From DASQHW01 sp963837155 (GTDB taxonomy: Bacteria > Actinomycetota > Acidimicrobiia > IMCC26256 > PALSA-610): DNA of 64,000 nucleotides. The position numbers and the translations under genes were made by a program. Positions 1 through 8,976 of the stretch are shown here, piece by piece; the first letter of the stretch is position 1, and every line of letters starts with the position of its first letter. Below the pieces are notes generated by a model. It made no database searches and was not told the origin of the DNA. It saw nothing but the letters and a program-made list of their open reading frames with translations. The stretch covers positions 3,658,001 to 3,722,000 of the forward strand of contig CAWIMB010000002.1 in assembly GCA_963837155.1 (NCBI GenBank), written 5' to 3'.

Positions 1-1136
1 GTCACGATGCGTCTCGAGCAACACCCGCACCGACGTACGGTCGGCACCCACCGATCCGAAGTCGGGATGCGCGGTCACACCCATGAAGTGGTCGATCCAC
101 GCCTTCCGGTCGGCCCACACCGCGGGACTCGCGTAGCGCGGGATTCTGCGTGTCGTGGTTGCCGTTGGTGAGCACAAGCCGCTTCGGGACACCGCGCACC
201 TGCTCCCACAAGTGGGTGGGGCCGCGCGGGCCGGTCTGCTCGTCCTGGTATGCGCCGGTGATGTGAATCGGCACGTTGATGCGATCGACGTCCGTGATCA
301 GCGACCGCGGCACGGAACCACTCGCTGTCGGTGTCGTTCAGCCCTTGCACGAGCGGGTCGTCGATGACCGTGCGGCGCTTCTCCAACTGGTTGTTCGCGC
401 ACCGCACGCGCCGGTTCTGAACGTCATCGGGCTCTTCCTCGCGGAAGATGCCGGGCGCGGTACCACCGAGCAGGTCGTACGCAGGACGGATCGCACCCGT
501 CCACGCGAGCGGGAAGCCGTAGTTCGACACGCCACCGGGATAGGTGATCCCGCGGTACATGTCGTCGATGAGTCCCGACACCGAGATGACGCGCAGATGC
601 GTCGGTTGCGTCTCGGCGATCATGAACCCGGTGATGCCGCCGTACGAGTGGCTGATGTACGCGACGTCGCCGTTCGACCAGGGCTGGTTCGGGATGTAGT
701 TGTCGATGATGTACTTGCCGTCTTCGGCGCTCTTCCGGCTGAACAGATCGAACTCGCCGCTCGAGCAGCCGGTGCCGCGCACCGACGCGTGGATCGTGAC
801 GTACTGCGCGTCGAAACGATCGGTGAGCTGGCGGCTGTCGTCGGCGGGGAGCACCGGGACGCCTTGGAGCCCGAGGTCGGTTACCAGCGTGTGGCCTTCC
901 GCGGAGCCGCCGTCGTAGCCCGACATCTCGAAGACCGTCGGATAGCGACGGCCCGCTTGGTAGCCCTCGGGCAGGCGCACGTTGATCGCGATCTGCACGC
1001 CGTCGGGCATCGTCACGAAGTTGTTCGGCGCCGCGACCGCCCGGTGCGCCGGACCAAGTGCGAAGGAGGTACCCAGGAGACCCAAGATCACTCCGAGTAC
1101 GAGGAACAGGGAGCGAACTGGCCGTCGTCTGTGCAT
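1..1136 (-). CDS. Secreted CocE/NonD-family (S15-like) hydrolase, 3' end outside window, frameshifted
   Basis: The N-terminus has a basic start, a hydrophobic stretch and an A-x-A-like end near residue 36, so the protein is probably exported. It then shows the opening typical of CocE/X-Pro dipeptidyl-peptidase (S15) hydrolases (MPDGVQIAINVRLP) and a nucleophile elbow SHSYGG near residue 161. The C-terminal part is readable only by changing frame near 306 (into the frame reading SLITDVDRINVPIHITG) and again near 140 (into WADRKAWIDHFMGV). The gene therefore carries two apparent single-base shifts and runs past base 1. The family hydrolyses esters or amides; the substrate is unknown. The start is ATG at 1136, divergent from the next gene. 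Confidence 0.8.
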
Positions 1137-1303
1137 TGGTACGGCGGCGTACCCACTGTCCGACGACCCAAATCGCGCGTCCAGAAATGTGTCAGCCAGT
1201 CCTCAGCCGGGATTCGCGGAGTCTTTGCGCCGTCGTCGCCGACCTGTGACCCGCGCCTGGTGATGATGGCTCAACCCATTCGCCGAACCGCCGAGGAGAA
1301 CTG

Positions 1304-1780
1304 ATGCTGCTTTCCTGGCCTTCTTTCGTCGTGTCCCGACGCATCAACCGCCCACTCCCCGCGGTGCAGTCGGTGCTGTTCGATCCATCGTCGTTTCGCA
1401 CGGGTGACACCTACGGGATGGGAACCGACGGCGCGCTGACCATCGATTCGCCGTTCCGCTTGATCGCCGAATACCCCACGCCGTCCTGGCGAGCGACCGC
1501 GCGACTGTTCTCGCAAGGTTCACGCGCGGTGGCGCGGGTCGAGCTCGAAGTCGCGGCCTGGTCGACGAACACGAGCGAACTGACCGTGCGCCCGATCGCA
1601 CGGCATCCCGAGCGCTGGGGCCGGCGGCGTCTCCGGCGTTACTTCGCGCTCGCGCACGAGGGTGCCGACCGTGGGCTGGAGATCCTTTCGAGCGATGAGC
1701 CGACCGCTACACGCGCCGACGACACGGAAGCTGTCAGAACAGGTTCCGGACGAAGTGGGCGACCGCGTGCCCGATCGTGA
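1304..1780 (+). CDS. Hypothetical protein, 158 aa
   Basis: The ATG is preceded by a good GAGGAG ribosome-binding site about 6 bases upstream, which supports a real gene. The protein has no signal peptide or membrane segment and I do not recognise a family. The middle is a mixed polar and hydrophobic stretch that could be a small beta-rich domain. The C-terminal 15 codons overlap the end of the convergent exoD gene and become arginine- and serine-rich, so the true stop may lie earlier if a base is wrong here. Confidence 0.55.
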   Translation: MLLSWPSFVVSRRINRPLPAVQSVLFDPSSFRTGDTYGMGTDGALTIDSPFRLIAEYPTPSWRATARLFSQGSRAVARVELEVAAWSTNTSELTVRPIARHPERWGRRRLRRYFALAHEGADRGLEILSSDEPTATRADDTEAVRTGSGRSGRPRARS

Positions 1781-2336
1781 CGATCAGCACGATGCCGCCG
1801 GTGCCGAGGGCGAGGCCGATCGCGAGCACGACGACGTCCTCGAGGATGATCGAGAGCGCGATGATCACGACGCCGAGCGCGGGCAGCGTGTCGAGACCGG
1901 AGAACGGCGGCGCGATGAACGCGCCGACCGTGAACCCGATGATGATGAGCCCGAGCAGCCGCAAGAAGATCGGGTTGTCGAACACGTAAGACAACCGCGG
2001 TCGCGCGAATTTCTCGAACCATCGGATACGACGAATCACGAACGGGAGCGCCTTGCCTGTCGCGAGCGCGCCGAGCTCGCGGTTGCGCCAGCGCTTCGGG
2101 ATCCACAGCGCGCGCCGCCCGATCACCATCTGGGCGGCGATCAACGCTGTGATGATCTCGAACACATGCGTGACGCCACCCGTCGGCGCCGGGATGGCGG
2201 GTACGAACATCAGCAACAGGATCGCGACCGCGAACGTCTTCTCTTCGAAGACCTTCTCGAGGGCGCCGATCGTCTTGGGCTCGTCGCTGCGTAGCCAGTC
2301 CTCGAGCTCGTCGCTGAAATCCCGGTCGGCCTTCAT
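1734..2336 (-). CDS. exoD: ExoD family membrane protein
   Basis: This 200-residue protein matches the ExoD family (exopolysaccharide synthesis, exoD). It has an acidic N-terminal helix, then hydrophobic segments with the characteristic VPAIPAPTGG turn around residue 45, a short basic loop (IPKRWRNREL) and further transmembrane helices to the C-terminus. ExoD proteins are linked to exopolysaccharide production and alkali tolerance in rhizobia, but their biochemical role is not settled. It is divergent from the UbiB-type kinase gene, with a strong hairpin in the 107-bp gap. Confidence 0.85.
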   Translation of the reverse strand: MKADRDFSDELEDWLRSDEPKTIGALEKVFEEKTFAVAILLLMFVPAIPAPTGGVTHVFEIITALIAAQMVIGRRALWIPKRWRNRELGALATGKALPFVIRRIRWFEKFARPRLSYVFDNPIFLRLLGLIIIGFTVGAFIAPPFSGLDTLPALGVVIIALSIILEDVVVLAIGLALGTGGIVLIVTIGHAVAHFVRNLF

Positions 2337-2359
2337 CTCCGCATACGTCTACCCGGTGG

Positions 2360-2400
2360 GGCGTCTGCCGGGGTGCGTTTTCCGCCCCCGGACAGACGCC
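2360..2400. promoter_or_regulatory. Strong hairpin in divergent intergenic region
   Basis: GGCGTCTG (2360-2367) pairs with CAGACGCC (2393-2400), then CCGGGG with CCCCGG, then GCG with CGC around a TTTTC loop, leaving one unpaired base on each side. It lies between the divergent starts of exoD and the UbiB-type kinase. It could be a 5'-leader structure or a protein-binding palindrome. The base pairing is seen directly; the function is not known. Confidence 0.5.
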
Positions 2401-2443
2401 TCTCCCGGGACGGACGGCCCCAAGACATCTAGCCTCGGCCGCT

Positions 2444-4405
2444 GTGCGCGTCATCGAGATCATCTTCGGTCTGATCCTTCAGATCCCGTTCGCGATCGCG
2501 GCCACGCTGCTCGCCTCGCGCATGCTCGGTGTGCGGCGCTCCTGGGTGGCGGTCGGCATTGCGGGGTTCATCGGATGGCTCTGCGGCAACCTGCTCGCGC
2601 TCAGCTTGAGCGACTGGGATTGGGACGCGGCGACCCTCACGGTTCCCGTCGTTGTGCTTTCGGGGATCTTCACGATGCTCGCCGCCCTGGCCCTCGACTT
2701 CTTGGCGTGGCCCGGCACCCTCGCGTGCGGTGAACGCGCCGGACTGCTCGTACTGCCCCGGCCGATCCACGAGATCCGCCGCCGGCTCGCTCCGTTCGCG
2801 CGTTACCGCCAGGTGCTCGCGATCGCCCGCAAGAACGGCCTGATCGTTCCCGGCTTGTTGCGCCCGTCGCGCAACTCCGGGCGCCCGCCGATGGGTGTCG
2901 CGTTACGCAAGACGCTCGAGGAATGTGGTGTCGCGTTCATCAAGGTCGGCCAGCTGGCGTCGACGCGCGCCGATCTTCTCCCGCCTGATCTGCGCGAGGA
3001 GCTCAGCAAGCTGCAGAGCGGTGTTGCGCCGGAGGCACGCGGGCCGATGCAAGAGCAGCTCGAGAACGAACTCGGTCAGCCTGTCGATGAGGTGTTCGCC
3101 GAGTTCGAGTGGGAGCCGATCGGGTCGGCGTCGATCGCGCAGGCGTACGCGGCCCGACTCAAGAGCGGCGAACCGGTCGTCGTGAAGATCCAGCGTCCGG
3201 ACATGGACAACCTCGTCGAGCGCGACATCGCCGCCATCATGCACGTAGCCCTGGCCGCAGAACGGCGAACACCTCAAGGCAAGGATCTCCACGTCTCGGT
3301 CGTCGCCGAAGAATTCGCGACCAGCCTGCGCAACGAGCTGGACTTCGTACGCGAGGGCGCCAACGCGATCGACCTCGCGGCAGCCACCCCACCCGACTCC
3401 GGCGTACGGATACCTCGCGTCTATGCCGAGCATTTGACCAGGCGCGTGATGGTGCAGGAACGATTCGACGGCCCGAAGGTTTCCGACGCGGCGCGTGTCG
3501 CCGAGCTCGGGATCGACCGGCAGGAGCTCGCCGACCGGCTGGTCCACACCGTCGTGAATCACATGTTCTCGCACGGCCACTACCACTGCGACCCGCACCC
3601 CGGCAACGTGCTGATCCTTGCGGACGGTTCGATCGGTCTCATCGACTTCGGTTCGACCGGCCGGCTCGACCCGCGTCAGCGCGTGGCACTGATGGAGATG
3701 ACGGCGGCGGCCCTGCGCGGCGACGCGGCCGCACTGCTCGACAGCATCGAACAGGTCGCGGACGTCGGGCAGAACGCGCGCGACGGCGGACTCGAGCGTG
3801 CGCTCGACCGGCTGATCTCTGAGAACGTGCAGGCGGGAAAGCCGATCGACATCAATGCCCTCAACGACATCCTGCCGCTGCTCGCGACGTACGACATCCA
3901 GATGCCGGGTGAGTTCAGCATCGTGATGCGCGCGCTGGTGCTCCTCGATGGTACGGCGCGCCTCATCAGCCCGGGATACTCGTTGCTCGACGGTGTCACG
4001 CGGATGCTCGACAGCGCGATTCCCCCGGTCGTCTCGCCCCAAGGCGGCACGCTCCAAGAGCAGGTGATGCACGAAGTCATGCAGGAGCTCCCCCGGCTCC
4101 GGCGGCTGCCAACGCAGATCGATCGCATCGCATCGCTCACCGCCAAAGGCGAGCTCCGGCACCAAGTGGTGCTGTTCGCAACCGAAGATGATGCGCGCGT
4201 CGTGTCGACGCTCGTCAACCGCGTGGTGCTCGGGTTGCTCGGCGGGTTCTTGTTCGCCGGTTCGGCGTTGTTGTTGTCGGTGAACGAAGGCGGCACGCTG
4301 GGGCACACGCCCCTCACGCGTGTGTTCGGATACGTCGGGCTCGGACTCTCAGTTGCGTTGGTTATGCGTGTCGTGGCCGCGATCATCCGCGACGGTTACA
4401 ACTAG
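2444..4405 (+). CDS. ABC1/UbiB (AarF) family atypical kinase
   Basis: 653 residues starting at GTG. Two or three N-terminal membrane helices precede the UbiB/ADCK kinase-like core. The family KxGQ motif (FIKVGQLASTR) is near residue 167. The alanine-rich loop (GSASIAQAYAA), the catalytic segment HCDPHPGNV and the metal-binding IDFGSTG follow in order, and two transmembrane helices end the protein. UbiB proteins are ATPases or kinases needed for ubiquinone synthesis in Proteobacteria; in actinobacteria the partner lipid is unclear. The neighbouring PAP2 and flippase genes fit a general role in isoprenoid or lipid handling, but that is inference. Confidence 0.92.
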   Translation: MRVIEIIFGLILQIPFAIAATLLASRMLGVRRSWVAVGIAGFIGWLCGNLLALSLSDWDWDAATLTVPVVVLSGIFTMLAALALDFLAWPGTLACGERAGLLVLPRPIHEIRRRLAPFARYRQVLAIARKNGLIVPGLLRPSRNSGRPPMGVALRKTLEECGVAFIKVGQLASTRADLLPPDLREELSKLQSGVAPEARGPMQEQLENELGQPVDEVFAEFEWEPIGSASIAQAYAARLKSGEPVVVKIQRPDMDNLVERDIAAIMHVALAAERRTPQGKDLHVSVVAEEFATSLRNELDFVREGANAIDLAAATPPDSGVRIPRVYAEHLTRRVMVQERFDGPKVSDAARVAELGIDRQELADRLVHTVVNHMFSHGHYHCDPHPGNVLILADGSIGLIDFGSTGRLDPRQRVALMEMTAAALRGDAAALLDSIEQVADVGQNARDGGLERALDRLISENVQAGKPIDINALNDILPLLATYDIQMPGEFSIVMRALVLLDGTARLISPGYSLLDGVTRMLDSAIPPVVSPQGGTLQEQVMHEVMQELPRLRRLPTQIDRIASLTAKGELRHQVVLFATEDDARVVSTLVNRVVLGLLGGFLFAGSALLLSVNEGGTLGHTPLTRVFGYVGLGLSVALVMRVVAAIIRDGYN

Positions 4406-4412
4406 GATTTCG

Positions 4413-4979
4413 TCACTCGGCGCCGATGGCCACCGCCGCGATCGCGAGCGCCACGCCGCCGGCGACGTCGGCAGGCAGATGAGCACCGACGTACTGCCGG
4501 GCGAGCGCGACGAGGCCCGCGGCCGTCCACGCAAGACCGGAAGCACGGCGCGACAGCGCGGGGGACGCGATACCGGCGAGCGTGAAGGCAACGGCCGTGT
4601 GTCCGGATGGAAAGCCCAACCCGGACTGCGCAGCGCCCCGCACGATGACGTGGTCGAGGTGCGCGCCGGGTCGACCGCGGCCGATCCCGTACTTGACCAG
4701 CTTGCACAGCGCCCACATCGACGAGCCGGCGACGCCGAGGCGCACCGCGGTTTCGCGGCGCCCGCTCAGCGCCATCGCGCCGGCACTCACACCAACCGCC
4801 GCGAGGCTGCCGCCCTGCATCACGAGCCACAACGGGCCGTACGCGGCTTCGGGCAGCGCGTTCACACCTCGGAACACTTGCTCTTCGAGTGCGCCGACGT
4901 CACCGCGGCGCGCGTGCCGGGCGAACGCGCCGAACGCGCCCAGCGCGACGCCGGCAACCGCGAGGCGGCGGCCGTTCAC
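4413..4979 (-). CDS. PAP2-family phosphatase
   Basis: 188 residues from a GTG that overlaps the upstream stop codon (GTGA at 4976-4979), which implies translational coupling to the binding-protein gene. All three PAP2 motifs are intact: K-x6-RP (KYGIGRGRP), FPSGHTA, and R-x5-H-x3-D (RQYVGAHLPAD). Hydrophobic segments separate them, so this is a membrane phosphatase of the PAP2/undecaprenyl-pyrophosphatase fold. The substrate is probably a lipid phosphate. It is the first of four PAP2-like genes within about 6 kb. Confidence 0.9.
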   Translation of the reverse strand: MNGRRLAVAGVALGAFGAFARHARRGDVGALEEQVFRGVNALPEAAYGPLWLVMQGGSLAAVGVSAGAMALSGRRETAVRLGVAGSSMWALCKLVKYGIGRGRPGAHLDHVIVRGAAQSGLGFPSGHTAVAFTLAGIASPALSRRASGLAWTAAGLVALARQYVGAHLPADVAGGVALAIAAVAIGAE

Positions 4980-5908
4980 GGCGTCGGCCGTCCTACGTTC
5001 CGGAACCACTCTCGGGCAACCGAGGCGATGGGCTCGCCGCGCGCTACTCGTGCGTTGAGGCCGCGCAGCTCGGCGGTGGTCAAGCGTGCGGTCACCGCGT
5101 CGAGCGCGCCGGCCACCGCCGGATTGCTCTGCAACACCGGAGTCCGAACGAGCGGCACGATGTTCTCCGCGCGCGGTTGCTCGCGGTCCGGTCGCAGCAA
5201 CACGAGCCCATGCTGCTGCACGAGCGGATCAGAAGTGAACGCGACGCCGACGTCAGCTTCACCCGCTTCGAGTTGTTCCACGATCAGCCCGATCGGCACC
5301 GCGGTGAACGACCGGAACTTGATCCCGTAGTTCTTCTCGAGCACCGGGAGACACGCCGGCCGCTCGGGGCATTCCGGCGGGCCGATGAAATCGAGCGTGG
5401 ATGCGATCGGCGCCAGATCGCTGAGGTTCTTCACGTCGAGCTGAGACGCAGTACTCGCCGACATCGCGATCGCGTTCCGGTCGGTGGCGGCCGCGTACGA
5501 CAAGACCGAGACACTGCGTCCGGCCATCCGCTGCCGCAGCTGTTCCGCAACCGCCGGTGCCGCGGCGGACGCGACCGGACCGAGGTTCACGAACTCGAGC
5601 GCCGACTCGAGGTACTCGGGCAAGATGTCGACGAGTCCCTCGGCCAGCGCGGGCTGCACGATCTCCCGCGATCCCAGGCCGAATCTCCGCTGCACTGCGA
5701 CGCCCCGAGCCTCGAGGGCTTGGGCGAAGAGCTCGGCGAGCACCTCGCTCTCAGGGAAGTCGAAAGACGCGACGCGAACGAACTGCGGATCCGGCTGCTC
5801 GCGTGCGCGGCTCGGCGTGCTCGCGCCGCACGCAGCAAGGATCACGACGAGCGTGACCAGGAGCCCCGGCACCGGAGAATGCCGCCAGCCCCGCGGCACC
5901 GAGTGCAT
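4976..5908 (-). CDS. Glycine betaine/osmoprotectant-type ABC substrate-binding lipoprotein (OpuAC)
   Basis: 310 residues from the ATG at 5908, chosen because it directly precedes a lipoprotein signal (hydrophobic run ending LAAC, Cys near residue 27). The rest fits the OpuAC/QAT binding-protein family: an early segment resembling the usual F.E..ILAELYAQALE pattern (FPESEVLAELFAQALE), then GSREIVQPALAEGLVDILPE. No cognate permease or ATPase gene is adjacent, so it is an orphan binding protein placed upstream of, and translationally coupled to, a PAP2 phosphatase gene. The ligand is unknown; choline- or betaine-like head groups are possible. Confidence 0.85.
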   Translation of the reverse strand: MHSVPRGWRHSPVPGLLVTLVVILAACGASTPSRAREQPDPQFVRVASFDFPESEVLAELFAQALEARGVAVQRRFGLGSREIVQPALAEGLVDILPEYLESALEFVNLGPVASAAAPAVAEQLRQRMAGRSVSVLSYAAATDRNAIAMSASTASQLDVKNLSDLAPIASTLDFIGPPECPERPACLPVLEKNYGIKFRSFTAVPIGLIVEQLEAGEADVGVAFTSDPLVQQHGLVLLRPDREQPRAENIVPLVRTPVLQSNPAVAGALDAVTARLTTAELRGLNARVARGEPIASVAREWFRNVGRPTP

Positions 5909-5957
5909 GTTGCGTATCGTAACGACGAGGACGATCCCGGACGGCAGAGGGTGCGAC

Positions 5958-7634
5958 ATGGTGGATGTGCCGCTCAGGGTGGCCGGCACGCGGGGACGAC
6001 ATGGTCGCGTGCGTCGGCCGTCGGGCGAGCCGCCGCCGCTCCCGCGTCACCTCGAACGCTGGGACTGGATCCGCCTCGCGCTTTCCGGCGGCGTGCTGCT
6101 GCTCTACACGGTTGTCATCTTGTCTCAGGGCAGCGGCTTGTGGCTCGAGCGCCTCGACCGCGCGGTCATGGATCCGATCCTCGACCTCCGCACCCCAGGC
6201 TTGACGCGCGTCGCGAGGGACATCGAGGGCATCGCATCCCCATGGTCGATTCACGTCATGCGGTGGTCGGCGGTCTTCGTGCTCCTCGCCTTCAAACGGT
6301 TCCGCTTTCTGATCGTGCTGTTGGTCGCGTGGACGGTCTCCGCGGTCGTCGCGAGTGGCCTGGCCGAGTTGTTCAAGCGCGAACGGCCGATCGGCGTCGA
6401 GATCCTCGGACGGTGGAGCGGTTACTCGCACCCCTCGCTGCCGATCGTTGCGCTTGCCGGCCTGCTGTGCGGCGTCTGCATCACGATGGTGCCGCGCGGA
6501 CGCCTGCGTTACGCGGTCGAGATCATCAGCGGCCTCACGATTGTGGCGGTCGGTACTGCGCGTGTGTATCTCGGCAGCGACCACCCATCGGACGTCGTGT
6601 TCGGCACGCTGTTGACGGTGACGATCGTCGCGCTCGTTTGCCGGCTGTTCCTTCCGGAGGAAGTGTTCCCGGTCGTCTATCGGCGCGGGCGCAGCGCGCA
6701 CCTCGAGCTCGACGACGAGCGCCAGAACGCGATCCGCACCGCGATCTCGGAACAGCTCGGCCTCGAGATCGGGGAGATCAAGCCATTCGGCCTGGCAGGC
6801 TCGGCGGGATCGACGCCGATGCGCCTCACGGTCGCGGGTGAGCATGACCCGCCGCAACGCCTGTTCGCCAAGCTGTACGCCCTCAATCACGTGCGCTCGG
6901 ACCGCTGGTACAAGCTCGGGAGGGAGATCCTCTACGGACGCCTCGAGGACGAGTCGCGCTTCGGGACGGTGCGCAGGCTGATTCAGTACGAGGACTACCT
7001 GATGCGCGTGATGCACGACGACGGCGTGCCGGTCGTCACCACCTACGGCATCGTCGAGATCACACCGGAACGGGAATACATCCTCGTGACCGAGTTCCTC
7101 GATGGCGCCAAGGAGATCGGCGATCCCGAAGTTCAGGTCGACGACGCGCTGATCGACGAGGGACTCCACGCGGTTCGCACCATGTGGAACGCCGGCGTCG
7201 CACATCGCGACATCAAGCCCGCGAACGTCATGGTCCGCGACGGACACATCATCCTGATCGATGTGGCGTTCGGGCAACTGCGCCCGAGTGCGTGGCGCGA
7301 GGCCGTCGACCTGGCCAACATGATGCTCGTGCTCGCCCTGAAAACCGACGCGTACCGTGTCTACCGCCGGGCGTGCAATATCTTCACGCCCGACGAGATC
7401 GCGGAGGCGTTCGCGGCGACCCGCGGCGTTACGAGCCCGACACAGTTGCGTGGGCTCCTGCACGCGGACGGCCGCGAGCTCATCGTGTGTTTCCGCGATC
7501 TCGCTCCGGAACGACCGCTGATCTCCATCCAGCGCTGGACCCTGCGGCGCGTCGGCCTCGTGACGGCGACCGTGGCGGTGACGTTCCTCGGCGCGTTGAT
7601 CGTGCTGTCCAGCCTGCTGACCGTTCCGTCGTGA
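5958..7634 (+). CDS. Degenerate PAP2 membrane domain fused to a protein-kinase-like domain
   Basis: 558 residues from ATG. The N-terminal 240 residues have several membrane helices laid out like a PAP2 domain. The catalytic motifs are changed, however: the K-x6-RP lysine is missing before ERP (about residue 140), the PSGH position reads PSLP (about 158), and the third motif reads RVYLGSDHPSD, with one extra residue before His. The C-terminal half is kinase-like: a possible ATP lysine in LFAKLY, the catalytic loop HRDIKPANV near 416, and the metal-binding segment LIDVAFG near 434. A last membrane helix ends the protein. It may be a membrane-anchored lipid or protein kinase with a non-catalytic lipid-binding PAP2 fold. 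It overlaps the next gene by GTGA. Confidence 0.8.
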   Translation: MVDVPLRVAGTRGRHGRVRRPSGEPPPLPRHLERWDWIRLALSGGVLLLYTVVILSQGSGLWLERLDRAVMDPILDLRTPGLTRVARDIEGIASPWSIHVMRWSAVFVLLAFKRFRFLIVLLVAWTVSAVVASGLAELFKRERPIGVEILGRWSGYSHPSLPIVALAGLLCGVCITMVPRGRLRYAVEIISGLTIVAVGTARVYLGSDHPSDVVFGTLLTVTIVALVCRLFLPEEVFPVVYRRGRSAHLELDDERQNAIRTAISEQLGLEIGEIKPFGLAGSAGSTPMRLTVAGEHDPPQRLFAKLYALNHVRSDRWYKLGREILYGRLEDESRFGTVRRLIQYEDYLMRVMHDDGVPVVTTYGIVEITPEREYILVTEFLDGAKEIGDPEVQVDDALIDEGLHAVRTMWNAGVAHRDIKPANVMVRDGHIILIDVAFGQLRPSAWREAVDLANMMLVLALKTDAYRVYRRACNIFTPDEIAEAFAATRGVTSPTQLRGLLHADGRELIVCFRDLAPERPLISIQRWTLRRVGLVTATVAVTFLGALIVLSSLLTVPS

Positions 7635-8197
7635 CGCGTCGCTGGAAGCGCGTCGGCGCCATGACGGTAATCGCGGTGTGCGCGGGTTCGACCATGACGG
7701 CGTGCGCGGCCGACCCCACGTTGGCGCAACCGGACTGCGGCACCAAGCAACTCTCGACGTTGACGCTCATGGCGCAGTCGGTTCACACAGCAGCGATGGT
7801 GCCGTGCATTCAGTCGACGCCGACGGGGTGGAGCTTCAAGAAGCTCGAAGTTCGCCAGAACCTCTCGCAGTTCACGCTGGCGTCCGATCGCGGCGGCGAC
7901 CGCGCCCTCGAGGTCACGCTCACCCACACCTGCGACACGGCGGGCGCAGTGCAAATCCCGTCGGACGAGCCGCAAACCGAGCGGTACGAGGCGGTCGACC
8001 GGGTCTCGGGTGTCTACGTGGGGAATCGCTTTTACGTCTTCGACGGCGGCTGCGTCACCTACCGGTTCGACCTCGATACCGACCGGCCGAGCGTGTTGGT
8101 GAACGAAGCCACGCTGATGGTCGGGTTCGCAACCCGGGCCGAGCTGCGCGACGAGATCGCGAAGGAGTCGAGCGGCAAGATCGAGGACGGGCCCTGA
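7631..8197 (+). CDS. Putative lipoprotein in lipid-phosphatase operon
   Basis: 188 residues. The GTG start overlaps the stop of the PAP2-kinase gene (GTGA), so the two are probably translated in coupling. The N-terminus has a basic start, a hydrophobic stretch and a lipobox-like MTAC near residue 20. The remainder is soluble with four to five cysteines and no family I recognise. Its stop overlaps the next gene's ATG (TGATG), placing it inside a three-gene unit with PAP2-kinase and PAP2 phosphatase. Confidence 0.7.
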   Translation: MTRRWKRVGAMTVIAVCAGSTMTACAADPTLAQPDCGTKQLSTLTLMAQSVHTAAMVPCIQSTPTGWSFKKLEVRQNLSQFTLASDRGGDRALEVTLTHTCDTAGAVQIPSDEPQTERYEAVDRVSGVYVGNRFYVFDGGCVTYRFDLDTDRPSVLVNEATLMVGFATRAELRDEIAKESSGKIEDGP

Positions 8198-8976
8198 TGC
8201 CGTACGCGCACACGCACATGTTGTTGAACCGCCGGCGCGTCTTGATCGCGTCGCTGCTCATGTTGCTCGCGGCGACCGTGCTGACGATCCTCATTGCGAA
8301 CCCGTCGACACGATCAAGCATCCAGGTCATCGACGACTGGTGGCGCGACCGGATGCACGACCTGCGCTGGGAACCTGCGACACGCGTGTTCAAGGCGGTC
8401 ACGACCCTCGGTTCTCCCGTGATCCAGTGGGTCGTACGCGGGCTGATCATCGTGCTGTTGCTGGTGCGGCGCCGCTTCCTGCAGCTGGGCGCATTCGTGG
8501 GCGCGGTCGTGACGTCCGAGCTCTGCATCGGGCCGTTGAAGGCCGCGATTGATCGCCCGCGCCCGCCCGGCTCGATCGTCGCGACCAGCGGTGCTTCCTA
8601 TCCGTCCGGCCACGCGATCGCGATCTCGGTGACCGCGATCGGTCTCGTCCTCGCGCTGCTGCCACCCGGGCGCCGGCGCTTGCGGTGGGAGGTGCTCGCC
8701 GCGCTGCTCACGTTCCTCATGTCGTTGTCGCGCGTCTACCTCGGCGCGCACTGGCTCACCGACGTCATCGGCGGGAGCCTGATCGGTGCCGGGCTCGCGC
8801 TGTTCTGGCCGGCCTCGCTCGAAGAGATTCGGCGCGCGTGCGTGGCGGCGAACCGTTACCGGCTCAGGTCGGTGCAACCACAGGCGTCGACATCTCCGCC
8901 GATGACTGGCGCGCGACCTGACGGCGCCAGATCACGTAGCAGACCGCGCCAATGGGGATCGGCAGCAAGTAGGTGA
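8197..8976 (+). CDS. PAP2-family phosphatase
   Basis: 259 residues with complete PAP2 catalytic motifs: K-x6-RP (KAAIDRPRP), YPSGHA, and SRVYLGAHWLTD. An N-terminal helix and four to five further helices are visible. The last 40 residues are polar and low in hydrophobicity and overlap the convergent flippase gene by about 113 bases, so the true stop may be earlier or the tail may be disordered. It is probably a lipid phosphate phosphatase acting on the outer face of the membrane. Confidence 0.88.
   Translation: MPYAHTHMLLNRRRVLIASLLMLLAATVLTILIANPSTRSSIQVIDDWWRDRMHDLRWEPATRVFKAVTTLGSPVIQWVVRGLIIVLLLVRRRFLQLGAFVGAVVTSELCIGPLKAAIDRPRPPGSIVATSGASYPSGHAIAISVTAIGLVLALLPPGRRRLRWEVLAALLTFLMSLSRVYLGAHWLTDVIGGSLIGAGLALFWPASLEEIRRACVAANRYRLRSVQPQASTSPPMTGARPDGARSRSRPRQWGSAASR

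Noticed and set aside
2903..4306. Long open frame antisense to the UbiB-type kinase
   Set aside because: Rich in Arg, His and Gln with no motif; a usual shadow in GC-rich DNA.
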